NCBI RefSeq assembly: GCF_012927115.1
Contig: NZ_JABBFY010000001.1
Location: 2,728,001 to 2,792,000, forward strand
Reading direction: 5' to 3'
Source of the DNA: Sphingomonas sp. G-3-2-10
GTDB lineage: Bacteria; Pseudomonadota; Alphaproteobacteria; Sphingomonadales; Sphingomonadaceae
DNA length: 64,000 nt
Shown here: in pieces, positions 25,180-33,553 of the stretch
How positions within the stretch are numbered: the first letter of the stretch is position 1
How the letters are laid out: every line of letters starts with the position of its first letter
The notes under the pieces: generated by a model
What the model was told of the DNA's origin: nothing
The model's database searches: none
What the model saw: the letters and a program-made list of their open reading frames with translations, nothing else
Made by a program: the position numbers and the translations under genes

Positions 25180-25261
25180 CGGCACCGGCCCGCTCCCCCA
25201 GCGGGCCACCCAACGGAAGTATATTCTATGGGTGGCCGGGTGAGGGAGCGGGCCGGTACCG
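25180..25261. repeat. 82-bp palindromic element, copy 2 (inverted relative to copy 1)
   Basis: CGGCACCGGCCCGCTCCCCC at 25180 and its inverted arm ending at 25261 (two mismatches) enclose GGGCCACCC / GGGTGGCC. Read on the minus strand, it matches copy 1 at 17928-18009 in length and almost every base. It lies between msrA and aquaporin, which converge. Confidence 0.88.
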
Positions 25262-25269
25262 CTTCAAAG

Positions 25270-25289
25270 CGCGCTCTTCCGCGCGTTTT
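25270..25289 (+). terminator. Possible terminator after msrA
   Basis: A five-bp stem CGCGC / GCGCG with loop TCTTCC is followed by TTTT. The stem is short, but it directly follows the palindromic element. Confidence 0.4.
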
Positions 25290-25295
25290 GACAGA

Positions 25296-26033
25296 TCAGT
25301 CCTCTTTCCCCGGCAGCGCCGCGCCTTCGACCGGCGGGCGCACCGTCGCGTCGGCGCCGAGCGCGCGGTAAACGACCCCGCCGATCAGCGCGCCGACGAT
25401 CGGCGCGACCCAGAACCAGACCAGCTGCTCCAGCGCGATCCCCCCTTCGAGCAGGGCCGGGCCGGTGCTGCGCGCGGGGTTCACCGACGTGTTGGTGACG
25501 GGGATCGAAATCAGGTGGATCAGCGTGAGGCACAGCCCGATCGCGATCGGCGCGAAGCCCGCGGGCGCGCGGCTGTCGGTCGATCCCATGATGACCAGCA
25601 CGAAGATGAAGGTCAGCACGACTTCGATCGTCATTGCGGCTTCGAAGGTGTAGCCGCCCGGCGAATGATCGCCGAAGCCGTTTGACGCCAGCCCACCCGC
25701 ATAATCAGGCGCGCCGCTGGCGACATACCACAGAAGCCCGGCCGCGAGCACCGCGCCCAAGACCTGCGCGATCACATAGAGCGGGATGTCCTTCGCCGGA
25801 AAGCGCCCGCCCGCCCATAGCCCGATGGTCACGGCGGGGTTGAGATGGCAGCCCGAAATATGCCCGATCGAATAGGCCATTGTGAGGACGGTGAGACCGA
25901 AGGCAAGGCTGACGCCCGCGAACCCGATCCCCACATCCTGAAGACCGGCCGCCAGCACCGCGCTGCCGCAGCCGCCGAAAACGAGCCAGAAGGTGCCGAT
26001 CAGTTCGGCAAGTCCGCGCTGCACATTGGTCAT
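25296..26033 (-). CDS. aqpZ: Aquaporin Z-type water channel
   Basis: This MIP-family channel of 245 residues has six membrane helices and two NPA half-helices: [16 protein letters not shown] and [15 protein letters not shown]. The residues around the second NPA and the small N-terminus ([21 protein letters not shown]) fit water-selective AqpZ rather than glycerol facilitators. The start at 26033 gives the usual N-terminal length; the frame extends 14 codons upstream. Confidence 0.93.
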   Translation of the reverse strand: MTNVQRGLAELIGTFWLVFGGCGSAVLAAGLQDVGIGFAGVSLAFGLTVLTMAYSIGHISGCHLNPAVTIGLWAGGRFPAKDIPLYVIAQVLGAVLAAGLLWYVASGAPDYAGGLASNGFGDHSPGGYTFEAAMTIEVVLTFIFVLVIMGSTDSRAPAGFAPIAIGLCLTLIHLISIPVTNTSVNPARSTGPALLEGGIALEQLVWFWVAPIVGALIGGVVYRALGADATVRPPVEGAALPGKED

Positions 26034-26125
26034 GTCCGCCCTCCGTTGCGCCGCACGGGTCCCGCATGCGGACAAATGAAGGCACGAGACTGCGCCCTCG
26101 TTTCGTGGGTGTAAAGATCGCCCGC

Positions 26126-27100
26126 TCAGCGCGGATGGGCGGCGCGGCGCAGGCGGTCGTTGATGGCGATGCCGATGCCGGTTTCGGGGACCGGCGCAAT
26201 CGCGATGGTGGCGGCAGCCGTCGCGTCCGCGCGGTGCAGCGCGTCGAACAGGTTCGCGGCGGCTTCGGTCAGGTCGCCACTCGCCGAAAGGCTTTCATCG
26301 CCCGCGACCGCGCCGAAGCCGATCAGCCATTCGCCGTCTTCCGCTCCAGCCGCATTCAACCGGACCGGCTTGGACGGGGCGTAATGGCTGTCGAGCTGCC
26401 CCGGCGCAACCACCGTCCCGTGCTCCGGCGAAGGCCGGAGCGTTGCGGGACCAGGCGATTCGATCGAGCCTTCAGGGCTCCGGCCTTCGCCGGAGAACAG
26501 GTCTTCCGCAGTCAGCGGACCCGGCCGCAGGATTTCCGTCCCGCGCACGATGGTCGATTCCAGCCCCGCCTCGGTCGCGCCGTCATCAATCACAAGCGGG
26601 ATTCTTTCCCTCAGGCTGGCCGCGACGTGCGCCGCGCGGGTGGGACTGATCCCGCCGCTGACATTGGCCGAAGGCGCGGCGAGCGGCTTGCCGGTCACCG
26701 CCAGCAGCGCCTGCATCGCCCGGTGGCGCGGCACGCGGATCGCGATCGTATCCAGCCCCGCCGTCACCAGCGACGCGATCCCCGCCTCGGGCCGTACCGG
26801 CAGCACCAGCGTCAGCGGCCCCGGCCAGAAACGCGCCGCCAGATCGCGCGCGATATCGTCGAACACGGCGATCCGCTGGGCGGCGGCCAGATCGGACACA
26901 TGCACGATCAGCGGATTGAACGAAGGGCGCCCCTTGGCTTCGTATATCCCGGCGACGGCGCGCGAATCGGTCGCGTCTGCGGCGAGCCCATAGACCGTCT
27001 CGGTCGGTACCGCGACGCATCCGCCGGCGCGAATCACGCGCGCGGCCTCGGCGATCGCGGCCTCGCCGTACGGTAAGACAAGGGGATTTGTCGTCGTCAC
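26126..27100 (-). CDS. L-threonylcarbamoyladenylate synthase (TsaC/Sua5 type) carrying a palindromic insert
   Basis: This enzyme makes threonylcarbamoyl-AMP from threonine, bicarbonate and ATP for the t6A modification of ANN-decoding tRNAs. The YrdC domain (about 8-205) shows [31 protein letters not shown] and [15 protein letters not shown]. The Sua5 C-terminal domain begins at [17 protein letters not shown]. The linker is encoded by a palindromic repeat (26420-26496). The likely start is the GTG at 27100 (324 residues); ATG/TTG codons further up would run into the divergent gene. No ribosome site is visible, so the mRNA may be leaderless. Confidence 0.9.
   Translation of the reverse strand: MTTTNPLVLPYGEAAIAEAARVIRAGGCVAVPTETVYGLAADATDSRAVAGIYEAKGRPSFNPLIVHVSDLAAAQRIAVFDDIARDLAARFWPGPLTLVLPVRPEAGIASLVTAGLDTIAIRVPRHRAMQALLAVTGKPLAAPSANVSGGISPTRAAHVAASLRERIPLVIDDGATEAGLESTIVRGTEILRPGPLTAEDLFSGEGRSPEGSIESPGPATLRPSPEHGTVVAPGQLDSHYAPSKPVRLNAAGAEDGEWLIGFGAVAGDESLSASGDLTEAAANLFDALHRADATAAATIAIAPVPETGIGIAINDRLRRAAHPR
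26420..26496. repeat. Palindromic element of the CTCCGGCGAAGG class inside tsaC
   Basis: GTGCTCCGGCGAAGGCCGGA starts at 26420 (palindrome continues to 26441), and CTCCGGCCTTCGCCGGAG lies at 26478-26495. The two hairpins and their spacing match the intergenic element at 36503-36577. Read on the minus strand it is in frame and encodes about 26 residues ([15 protein letters not shown]... SPEHG) in the interdomain linker of the Sua5-type protein. Confidence 0.85.
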
Positions 27101-27106
27101 CAAAGC

Positions 27107-27120
27107 GGCGCTATAGCGCC
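27107..27120. promoter_or_regulatory. 14-bp perfect palindrome with shared -10 box between tsaC and acyl-CoA dehydrogenase
   Basis: GGCGCTATAGCGCC is self-complementary, and its TATA centre can serve as -10 on both strands. It lies in the 46-base divergent gap, nine or so bases from the tsaC GTG and about 30 from the dehydrogenase ATG. Confidence 0.45.
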
Positions 27121-27146
27121 CGCGATAAAGCGACAAGAGAGGACGC

Positions 27147-28856
27147 ATGACCTTCACGCCCGCAACTGCCGAACAGCGCTTCGTTCTCGATCATATCGTG
27201 CGGCTGCACGAACTGTCCGAGGAAGCGACGCCCGATCTGGTCGATGCGGTGCTCGAGGGTGTGGGCCAGTTCGCCGCGGGCGAATGGTCGCCGCTGGAAC
27301 GGACCGGCGACACGGTTGGCGCGAAGTGGACCGAGACGGGCGTTGTGATGCCGGCAGGCTTCGTCGAGGCCTACAAGGCCTATGTCGAAGGCGGCTGGGG
27401 CACGATCGGATCGCCGGTCGCCTATGGCGGCCAGGGCCTGCCGGTCAGCCTCGCCACCGCAGTGATCGAGACGCTCGGCACGTCGAATATCGGCTTTGCG
27501 CTCGCCCCGATGCTGACCGTCGGCGCGATCGAATCGCTGGTGCATCACGGCAGCCAGGCGCAGCAGGACGCGTATCTGCCCAAGCTCGCCACCGGCGAAT
27601 GGACCGGCACGATGAACCTGACCGAGCCGCAGGCAGGGTCCGATGTCGGCGCGCTGCGCTCGACCGCCACCCCGCGCGGCGATGGCACCTTCCTGATCAA
27701 GGGCACCAAGATCTTCATCTCGTTCGGCGATCACGACATGGCCGACAATATCGTCCATCTCGTCCTCGCCCGCACGCCCGGCGCGCCTGCGGGCACCAAG
27801 GGCATCTCGCTGTTTCTCGTGCCCAAATACCGCCTCAACGCCGACGGCACGCCGGGCGAGTTCAACGATGTCCGCACCGTCTCGATCGAACACAAGATGG
27901 GCATCCACGCCTCGCCCACCTGCGTGCTGAGCTTCGGCGACAATGACGATTGCGTCGGCGAGCTGATCGGCAACGAGATGGGCGGCATCGTCGCGATGTT
28001 CACGATGATGAACAATGCGCGCCTGAATGTCGGCCTGCAGGGCGTCGAAGTGGCCGAACGCGCCACCCAGCGCGCCGTGGCCTATGCCCGCGAACGCATC
28101 CAGTCCGCCCGCGCCGGATCGCCCAGCCGCGAGCCCGTCGCGATCGTCGAGCATCCCGATGTGCGCCGGATGCTGATGCGGATGAAGGCCCAGACCCAGG
28201 CCGCCCGCGCGCTGGTCTATCTCGCTTTCGGCCAGCTCGACCGCGCAAATGCTGGCGATGCGAAGGCCAAGGCGCGCGTCGAGCTGCTCACCCCGCTCGC
28301 CAAGGCGCACGGCACCGATCTGGGCAACGAAGTCGCGTCGCTCGGCGTGCAGGTGCATGGCGGCATGGGCTTTATCGAGGAGACCGGCGCGGCCCAGCAT
28401 TTCCGCGATGCGCGCATCTTCCCGATCTATGAAGGCACCAACGGCATCCAGGCCGCCGATCTGGTCGGGCGCAAGCTGAGCATGGACAATGGCGGGACAC
28501 TGCTGAGCCTGCTCGACGAGATGCGCGGAGATGCCGAAGGGGATGCGCTGGTCAACCTGATCGACGCCTGCGACGAAGTCGCGCGCAATCTGCTCTCGTC
28601 GGACGTGGAGGACCGGCTGGCGGCAAGCTATCCTTTCCTCACCATGCTCTCCACCGCAGTTTGCGGCTGGCTGATGGAGGAATCGGGCCGCATCGCAGCG
28701 CGCTCGGAAGGTGATCCGGCCTTCCTGAAGATGAAGCAGGCCACCGCACGCTTCTATGTCGAGCAGATCGTCCCCGAGGCTCTGGGGCTGAAGGCCGCGG
28801 CGATGGCGAAGGCTGAAATGCTCTACGCGATCGATGCGGAGACGTTCGCGGCATAA
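27147..28856 (+). CDS. Acyl-CoA dehydrogenase (FadE/DmdC-like, with C-terminal extension)
   Basis: This flavoenzyme of 569 residues carries out the first oxidation step of fatty-acid or related acyl-CoA degradation. Signatures are MNLTEPQAGSDVGALRSTA and the QVHGGMGFIEETGAAQHFRD region with the likely catalytic Glu nearby, plus ARIFPIYEGTNGIQA. The additional C-terminal domain (about 465-569) is as in the long dehydrogenases. AGAGAGGA precedes the ATG. Substrate chain length cannot be read from the sequence. Confidence 0.92.
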   Translation: MTFTPATAEQRFVLDHIVRLHELSEEATPDLVDAVLEGVGQFAAGEWSPLERTGDTVGAKWTETGVVMPAGFVEAYKAYVEGGWGTIGSPVAYGGQGLPVSLATAVIETLGTSNIGFALAPMLTVGAIESLVHHGSQAQQDAYLPKLATGEWTGTMNLTEPQAGSDVGALRSTATPRGDGTFLIKGTKIFISFGDHDMADNIVHLVLARTPGAPAGTKGISLFLVPKYRLNADGTPGEFNDVRTVSIEHKMGIHASPTCVLSFGDNDDCVGELIGNEMGGIVAMFTMMNNARLNVGLQGVEVAERATQRAVAYARERIQSARAGSPSREPVAIVEHPDVRRMLMRMKAQTQAARALVYLAFGQLDRANAGDAKAKARVELLTPLAKAHGTDLGNEVASLGVQVHGGMGFIEETGAAQHFRDARIFPIYEGTNGIQAADLVGRKLSMDNGGTLLSLLDEMRGDAEGDALVNLIDACDEVARNLLSSDVEDRLAASYPFLTMLSTAVCGWLMEESGRIAARSEGDPAFLKMKQATARFYVEQIVPEALGLKAAAMAKAEMLYAIDAETFAA

Positions 28857-28884
28857 TATCACCCGGTCGCGGTGAGAGGCGTGG

Positions 28885-29184
28885 CTAAATCCCCCGCCCC
28901 TCATCCGCATCGAACAGCGTCAGGTCACGCGCGCCGATACCCAGCCCCGGCCATGCCGCGCGCCACGCCCGGATGTGATCCACCTGCCCGTGCGCGGCCA
29001 GCGCTTCGGCCGTTTCCCAATGCTCGGTCACATGGATCAGGCCGGGCTCGAGCACGTCCTCGCCATAGCTGTAATGCAGGCATCCCGCTTCGGCCCGGCT
29101 CGCGGCGATCATCGCCGCCATCACCGGGCGGGCAGCATCGAGATTGGCAGGCGGCACCCGGAACGTGCCGGTGATGACCAGCAT
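28885..29184 (-). CDS. Antibiotic biosynthesis monooxygenase (ABM) domain protein
   Basis: The 99-residue dimeric alpha/beta-barrel protein has the ABM pattern: VITGTFRVPPANLDAAR, SRAEAGCLHYSYGEDV, HVTEHWETAEALAAH. Family members act as cofactor-free monooxygenases on quinols or small aromatics, or have no known substrate. It overlaps the lepB stop as TGATG and is the last gene of a GntR-lepB-ABM operon. Confidence 0.85.
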   Translation of the reverse strand: MLVITGTFRVPPANLDAARPVMAAMIAASRAEAGCLHYSYGEDVLEPGLIHVTEHWETAEALAAHGQVDHIRAWRAAWPGLGIGARDLTLFDADEGRGI

Positions 29185-30035
29185 CAGTCCTTCGCGGGCC
29201 TCAGGCTCTCGCCCGCACGACCGCCGCGCAGCGAGGTGACCCAGCTCAGCGGATTGATCGCCGAACCGCTGCCGTCATAGCTGTGTGTCACGAATTCCGC
29301 GCGCCCGCCCAGACTCTCGACCGGCACCGCGCCGCCCAGCCCGGTCGGTAGCGGAAAGCGGCTGTCGGCCGACTGGTCGCGATTGTCGCCCATCAGAAAC
29401 ACATGCCCGGCGGGCACGGTCACTGGCCCGAAATTGTCGCCGAAGCTCAGATAGTCGGGTCCCAGATCGATCGTGTCATAGCTGACCCCGTTGGGCAGCG
29501 TCTCGCGGAACAGCGGCAGCTCGCAATGCAGCTTGCCGTCCGCGCCTTGCCGCTGGAACTTCCCCAGTACCCCGTCGCACGGCAGGTTCGCATCGACCGG
29601 CAGCATCGCCGTGCCGTGCGCCACGCGCTTCACCTCGCGGCCGTTGAGGATCACCACGCCGTTCTGTACGGCGATCGTATCGCCGGGCAGGCCGATCACG
29701 CGCTTGATCAGGTCCGCCCCGTCGCCCAGCCGCGCCACCGTCACGATGTCGCCGCGCTCGGGCAGGCTACCGAGCAACCGGCCGGGGATCACCGTCGATC
29801 CGTGGATCGAAGGCGAAGCGTAGGACCAGCCATAGGGATATTTGGTCACCACCAGCCGGTCGCCCTTCACGAGAGCGGGCATCATCGAACTGGACGGGAT
29901 GTAGAAAGGCTTGGCCGCCACGGTCTGGAAGGTGAAGACCCCCGCGAACAGCAGGATGACGAAGCGGATCGTCGATCGCCAGGAACCCGGATTTGGCTCG
30001 CCTTGCGACGGCTGGGGTTCGGGCAAGTCGCTCAC
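29184..30035 (-). CDS. lepB: Signal peptidase I
   Basis: This membrane serine protease of 283 residues removes Sec and Tat signal peptides. One membrane helix (about 22-40) precedes FYIPSSSMMPALVKGD with the nucleophile Ser50. The general base is Lys111 in DLIKRVIGLPGD. GHVFLMGDNRDQSADSRF is box E. It begins four bases after a GntR regulator gene, an unusual neighbour for lepB. Another lepB elsewhere in the genome cannot be excluded. Confidence 0.95.
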   Translation of the reverse strand: MSDLPEPQPSQGEPNPGSWRSTIRFVILLFAGVFTFQTVAAKPFYIPSSSMMPALVKGDRLVVTKYPYGWSYASPSIHGSTVIPGRLLGSLPERGDIVTVARLGDGADLIKRVIGLPGDTIAVQNGVVILNGREVKRVAHGTAMLPVDANLPCDGVLGKFQRQGADGKLHCELPLFRETLPNGVSYDTIDLGPDYLSFGDNFGPVTVPAGHVFLMGDNRDQSADSRFPLPTGLGGAVPVESLGGRAEFVTHSYDGSGSAINPLSWVTSLRGGRAGESLRPAKD

Positions 30036-30039
30036 GGGA

Positions 30040-30396
30040 TCAGGCCAGTTCGCGGTCCAGCAGCTCGTTCGCGTCGAGCCCTAGCAGCGCGATATGTTCG
30101 CGCACGCGGGGCCACATGCCGTTCAGGAACCGCTCGCGCTCGGCGATGCGCAGCCGCTCGACCGTGCCGGGCAGCACGAACATGCCCACGCCGCGGCGAA
30201 CCTCGACATAGCCATCGTCCTGGAAGCTCTGATAGGCCTTCGCCACGGTCAGCGGATTCGCGCCATGCTCGGCGGCCAGCGCGCGCACCGAAGGAAGCTG
30301 GTCCCCCGCGCGGAACTGTCCCCGCAGGATGGCTGCGGCGATCGTCGCACGGAGCTTCAGATATACCGGGCTGTCGTCATGTTCGAGCGCTGTCAT
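30040..30396 (-). CDS. GntR family regulator, YtrA subfamily
   Basis: The 118-residue regulator has a winged helix (about 10-75: VYLKLRATIAAAILRGQFR, LPSVRALAAEHGANPLTVAK) and only a short C-terminal helical tail, which is the YtrA type without a ligand-binding domain. The ATG has no ribosome site. TATTAT lies six bases upstream, so the transcript probably starts at the ATG (leaderless). A perfect dyad covers the -10 box and the start, so it probably represses itself and the downstream lepB and ABM genes. Confidence 0.88.
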   Translation of the reverse strand: MTALEHDDSPVYLKLRATIAAAILRGQFRAGDQLPSVRALAAEHGANPLTVAKAYQSFQDDGYVEVRRGVGMFVLPGTVERLRIAERERFLNGMWPRVREHIALLGLDANELLDRELA

Positions 30397-30413
30397 GGTG
30401 TGATAATACACCA
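30396..30413 (-). promoter_or_regulatory. Perfect dyad over the -10 box and start codon of the GntR gene
   Basis: Read on the minus strand, TGGTGT-ATTATC-ACACCA has perfect six-base arms. The last base is the A of the ATG. It contains the likely -10 box TATTAT, and TGGACG 16 bases further upstream could be the -35. It fits an autoregulatory operator. Confidence 0.65.
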
Positions 30414-30439
30414 AATACAGTGTCCGTCCAGCGCCATTT

Positions 30440-31036
30440 TCAGCCGCCGTTGGGCGATGGCGACCAGATCTGTGCGATTTCGGACAGGGCCGGACGGGGC
30501 CGTTCCTCAAGCTCGCGCGCCGGCGTTCCGATGAACATGAACCCGGCGATCTTCTCGCCTTCCTTGCCGAACAGGTCGCGCACCGCGTCCGAATAGGTCG
30601 CCCATCCGGTCAGCCAGCCGCCGGCGAAGCCCATTGCGTGGACGGCGTGGAGCAGGTTCATGCACGCCGCGCCCGCCGACAATTCCTGCTCCCACACCGG
30701 CACCTTATGCCCCTGAACCGGGGTGGAAAGCACCACCACCAGCGCGGGCGCCTGAGTCGCGAACTGCGCCGCCGCCTCCACGTCGCGCGGACCGGCATCG
30801 GCCTTTTCCGCCATCACGATCTCGCCCAGCTTCGCCGCCAGCGCCGCGCGCGCATCGTCGGGCACGATCACGAAGCGCCACGGGAACAGCTTGCCATGAT
30901 CGGGCGTGCGCGATGCGATCGCCACCATCTCGTGCAGCTGGTCGAGGTCCGGGCCCGGCGCGATCAGGTCGCGCGGCTTGCCCGACCGGCGAGTCTTCAG
31001 GAGCGACAGCGGCGTAGTGCGATCGTTGAATATCAT
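30440..31036 (-). CDS. Nitroreductase family protein
   Basis: This FMN-dependent oxidoreductase-fold protein of 198 residues resembles YdjA-type nitroreductases. It shows LLKTRRSGKPRDLIAPGPD, SRTPDHGKLFPWRFVIV (FMN site), LSAGAACMNLLHAVHAMGFA and the C-terminal GFMFIGTPARELEERPRP. It probably uses NAD(P)H to reduce nitro or quinone-like compounds; the natural substrate is unknown. It lies upstream of the GntR operon on the same strand. Confidence 0.9.
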   Translation of the reverse strand: MIFNDRTTPLSLLKTRRSGKPRDLIAPGPDLDQLHEMVAIASRTPDHGKLFPWRFVIVPDDARAALAAKLGEIVMAEKADAGPRDVEAAAQFATQAPALVVVLSTPVQGHKVPVWEQELSAGAACMNLLHAVHAMGFAGGWLTGWATYSDAVRDLFGKEGEKIAGFMFIGTPARELEERPRPALSEIAQIWSPSPNGG

Positions 31037-31066
31037 GCCGCCCAGCTAGGCGGCTCCGCGCCATTG

Positions 31067-31106
31067 CACAATGCGCAGGCCGTGAAACCTATCGGTCACA
31101 ATGCGC
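31067..31106. repeat. Two CACAATGCGC direct repeats, 30 bases apart
   Basis: CACAATGCGC occurs at 31067-31076 and 31097-31106, in the gap between the nitroreductase start and the peptide transporter. The spacing is close to three helical turns, which would suit a regulator binding one face of the DNA. Confidence 0.4.
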
Positions 31107-31197
31107 TTGGCATCACGGATTGAGGCGTTAGGTTCCCAACCCATTCATCGTCCTAGCGGAATTGCGCAGGGCGAGCGCTATTCAAAGGGATACAACC

Positions 31198-32826
31198 TTG
31201 CCTCAATTCAAACCGATGGCCCTATGGGCGGAAGCGGACTGGATCGCCGCAATCGCGACGATCATGCTCTTCGTCTTCCTTGGCGCGGGCGCGCTGATCG
31301 CCAGCAGCCGGAAGCCGGAGTTCGCCGGGCACCCCAAGGGCCTGTACATGCTCTTCTTCGCCGAGATGTGGGAGCGTTTCTCCTACTACGGCATGCGCGC
31401 CATCCTGGTCTTCTATCTGGCTCAGCACTGGCTCTACTCCGAAGCCAAGTCCAACGTGATCTACGGCGCCTATACTGCGCTGGTGTACATCACGCCGGTG
31501 CTCGGCGGCTATCTGGCCGATCGCTATCTGGGTCAGCGCAAGGCAGTGCTGTTCGGCGGCCTGCTGCTTGCCGTCGGCCATTCGCTGATGGCGGTGGAAG
31601 GCACCGGCGGCCAGGACGACCCGACGATCAACGTCTTTTGGGCGGCACTCGCCTTCATCATCGTCGGCTCGGGCTTCCTGAAGGCCAACATCTCGGTGAT
31701 GGTGGGCCAGCTGTACAAGTTGACCGACACGCGCCGCGATGCGGCCTATACGATCTTCTACATGGGCATCAATGTCGGCGCCGCGCTCGGCACGATCCTG
31801 GTCGCCTATCTCGGCCAGACGATCGGCTGGGGCTTCGGCTTCGGTCTTGCCGGCATCGGGATGCTCGCGGGTCTGGTCGTGTTCGTGCTCGGCAAGGGCG
31901 CGCTGAACGGCGCGGGCGAAGCGCCGGCGCCGCTGGCGCGCAACCGCGAGATGATGCTGTATGGCGTCGGCTTCGCGTCGGTCGCAGTGATCTGGGCGCT
32001 GGTCCAGTATCAGGACGTGATCCAGGGCCTGCTCGCCGTCTCGGGCATCGCGCTGCTCGGCTATGTTCTCTTCGAGAGCTTCAAGCTGCCCAAGGAAGCG
32101 CGCGAGCGGATGTTCGCGATCCTGTTCCTGATTTCGCTCAACCCGATCTTCTGGGGCCTGTTCGAGCAGGCGGGCGGTTCGATGAACCAGTTCACCGACA
32201 AGTTCGTCGATCGCAGCGGCGTGCCGGCGGGCATCTTCCAGTCGATCAATCCGATCTACATCATCCTCTTCGCGCCGCTGTTCGCCGCGGTGTGGCAGAT
32301 GCTCGCCAAGCGCGGGCTCGAGCCCTCGGCGCCGGCGAAGTTCGGCATCGCGCTGCTTCAGATGGGTCTCGCCAATCTGGTGCTGGTGTGGGGCGCCAAG
32401 GCGTGGGGCATCGAAGTGATGACTCCGGTGATCCTGGTCTTCGCCTATTATCTGCTGGCGACCACCGCGGAGCTCTGCCTCTCGCCGGTCGGCCTGTCGG
32501 CGATGAACCGGCTCGCGCCGAAATACCTCGCCTCGCTCATCATGGGCGCCTGGTTCTACATGACGGCTGTCGGCAACTTCGTCGCCGGCAAGATCGGCGA
32601 AGCCACCGGCGGTCATGACGGCGTGATCACCAAGTCCGGCCTGCTGAGCATCTATGACATGTTCGGCTGGATCGCGATTGGCGTGGGCGTCGTGGTGCTG
32701 CTGCTCAGCCCGATCGTGAAGCGGTGGATGCACCTCGACACGCTGAAGGACGACCAGCTGGCCGGCGAATCCGAGCTGGGCGAGCCGCAAGCTGCCGGCA
32801 TCAAGACCGACGGCGAGACTCGCTGA
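31198..32826 (+). CDS. POT/PTR family proton-dependent peptide transporter
   Basis: This inner-membrane carrier of 542 residues has about 14 helices and takes up di- and tripeptides. The POT signature is FFAEMWERFSYYGMRAIL (ExxER-type), with GGYLADRYLGQRKAV and FYMGINVGAALG. The TTG at 31198 is preferred because AAAGGGA lies seven bases upstream. It follows the theme of peptide use seen with the S9, M28 and M13 peptidases in this window. Confidence 0.94.
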   Translation: MPQFKPMALWAEADWIAAIATIMLFVFLGAGALIASSRKPEFAGHPKGLYMLFFAEMWERFSYYGMRAILVFYLAQHWLYSEAKSNVIYGAYTALVYITPVLGGYLADRYLGQRKAVLFGGLLLAVGHSLMAVEGTGGQDDPTINVFWAALAFIIVGSGFLKANISVMVGQLYKLTDTRRDAAYTIFYMGINVGAALGTILVAYLGQTIGWGFGFGLAGIGMLAGLVVFVLGKGALNGAGEAPAPLARNREMMLYGVGFASVAVIWALVQYQDVIQGLLAVSGIALLGYVLFESFKLPKEARERMFAILFLISLNPIFWGLFEQAGGSMNQFTDKFVDRSGVPAGIFQSINPIYIILFAPLFAAVWQMLAKRGLEPSAPAKFGIALLQMGLANLVLVWGAKAWGIEVMTPVILVFAYYLLATTAELCLSPVGLSAMNRLAPKYLASLIMGAWFYMTAVGNFVAGKIGEATGGHDGVITKSGLLSIYDMFGWIAIGVGVVVLLLSPIVKRWMHLDTLKDDQLAGESELGEPQAAGIKTDGETR

Positions 32827-32842
32827 CCGGAGACGGGTCGCC

Positions 32843-33550
32843 TTGACCCTCACCGAACGCACCGAGGCGGTCCTGCAGTCCCTGCAGGCCGCCTCTTTGC
32901 TTTCGTACCGCGAGCGGATGGGGCCGAAATTCGGCATCCATGTCGAGCAGGCATGGGGCGTGCCGATGGCAGCGATCCAGGCAATCGCAAAGCCGCTGCG
33001 GAACGACCATGAACTGGCTGAGTCGCTATGGCAGAGCGGCTGGTACGAAGCGCGGCTCGCCGCGATCCTGATCGACGATGCCGCGAAGGTGACGCCGGAG
33101 CAGATGGACCGCTGGCGCGCCGGTTTCGACAATTGGGGCGTGACCGACACCGCCTGCTTCAAACTGTTCGACCGGGTGCCTCATGCACCCGCCAAGGTCG
33201 CCGAATGGGCGCGGCTGAACGACGAGTTCGGCAGGCGGGCAGGCTTCGCGCTGCTTGCCTGCCTCGCGCTGCACGGAAAGCAGGCCGATTACCTCGGCGG
33301 GTTGAAGCTGATCGAAGGCGCAGCGACCGACGAGCGCAATTTCGTGAAGAAGGGCGTCAACTGGGCGCTGCGCGCGATCGGCGGGAAGAAGGATCCGGCG
33401 TTGCGGACCGCCGCGCGCGAAACCGCGACGCGGCTGGCGGAGTCGCAGGACCGAACCGCGCGCTGGAACGGCAAGGACGCGCTGCGCGAATTCGCGAAAA
33501 ATGATGCGAGGGCAGCCGCGAAAGACCAGCATTCCGCACGGGGAGATTGA
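32843..33550 (+). CDS. DNA alkylation repair protein, AlkD-like
   Basis: The 235-residue protein is built of HEAT-like helical repeats, as in AlkD glycosylases that release bulky or positively charged alkylated bases. Typical segments are GVPMAAIQAIAKPL, YEARLAAILIDD, DTACFKLFDRVPHA and ERNFVKKGVNWALRAIG. The start codon is TTG with GGAGACGGG upstream. It lies 16 bases after the peptide transporter and is probably on the same transcript. Confidence 0.85.
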   Translation: MTLTERTEAVLQSLQAASLLSYRERMGPKFGIHVEQAWGVPMAAIQAIAKPLRNDHELAESLWQSGWYEARLAAILIDDAAKVTPEQMDRWRAGFDNWGVTDTACFKLFDRVPHAPAKVAEWARLNDEFGRRAGFALLACLALHGKQADYLGGLKLIEGAATDERNFVKKGVNWALRAIGGKKDPALRTAARETATRLAESQDRTARWNGKDALREFAKNDARAAAKDQHSARGD

Positions 33551-33553
33551 GCG

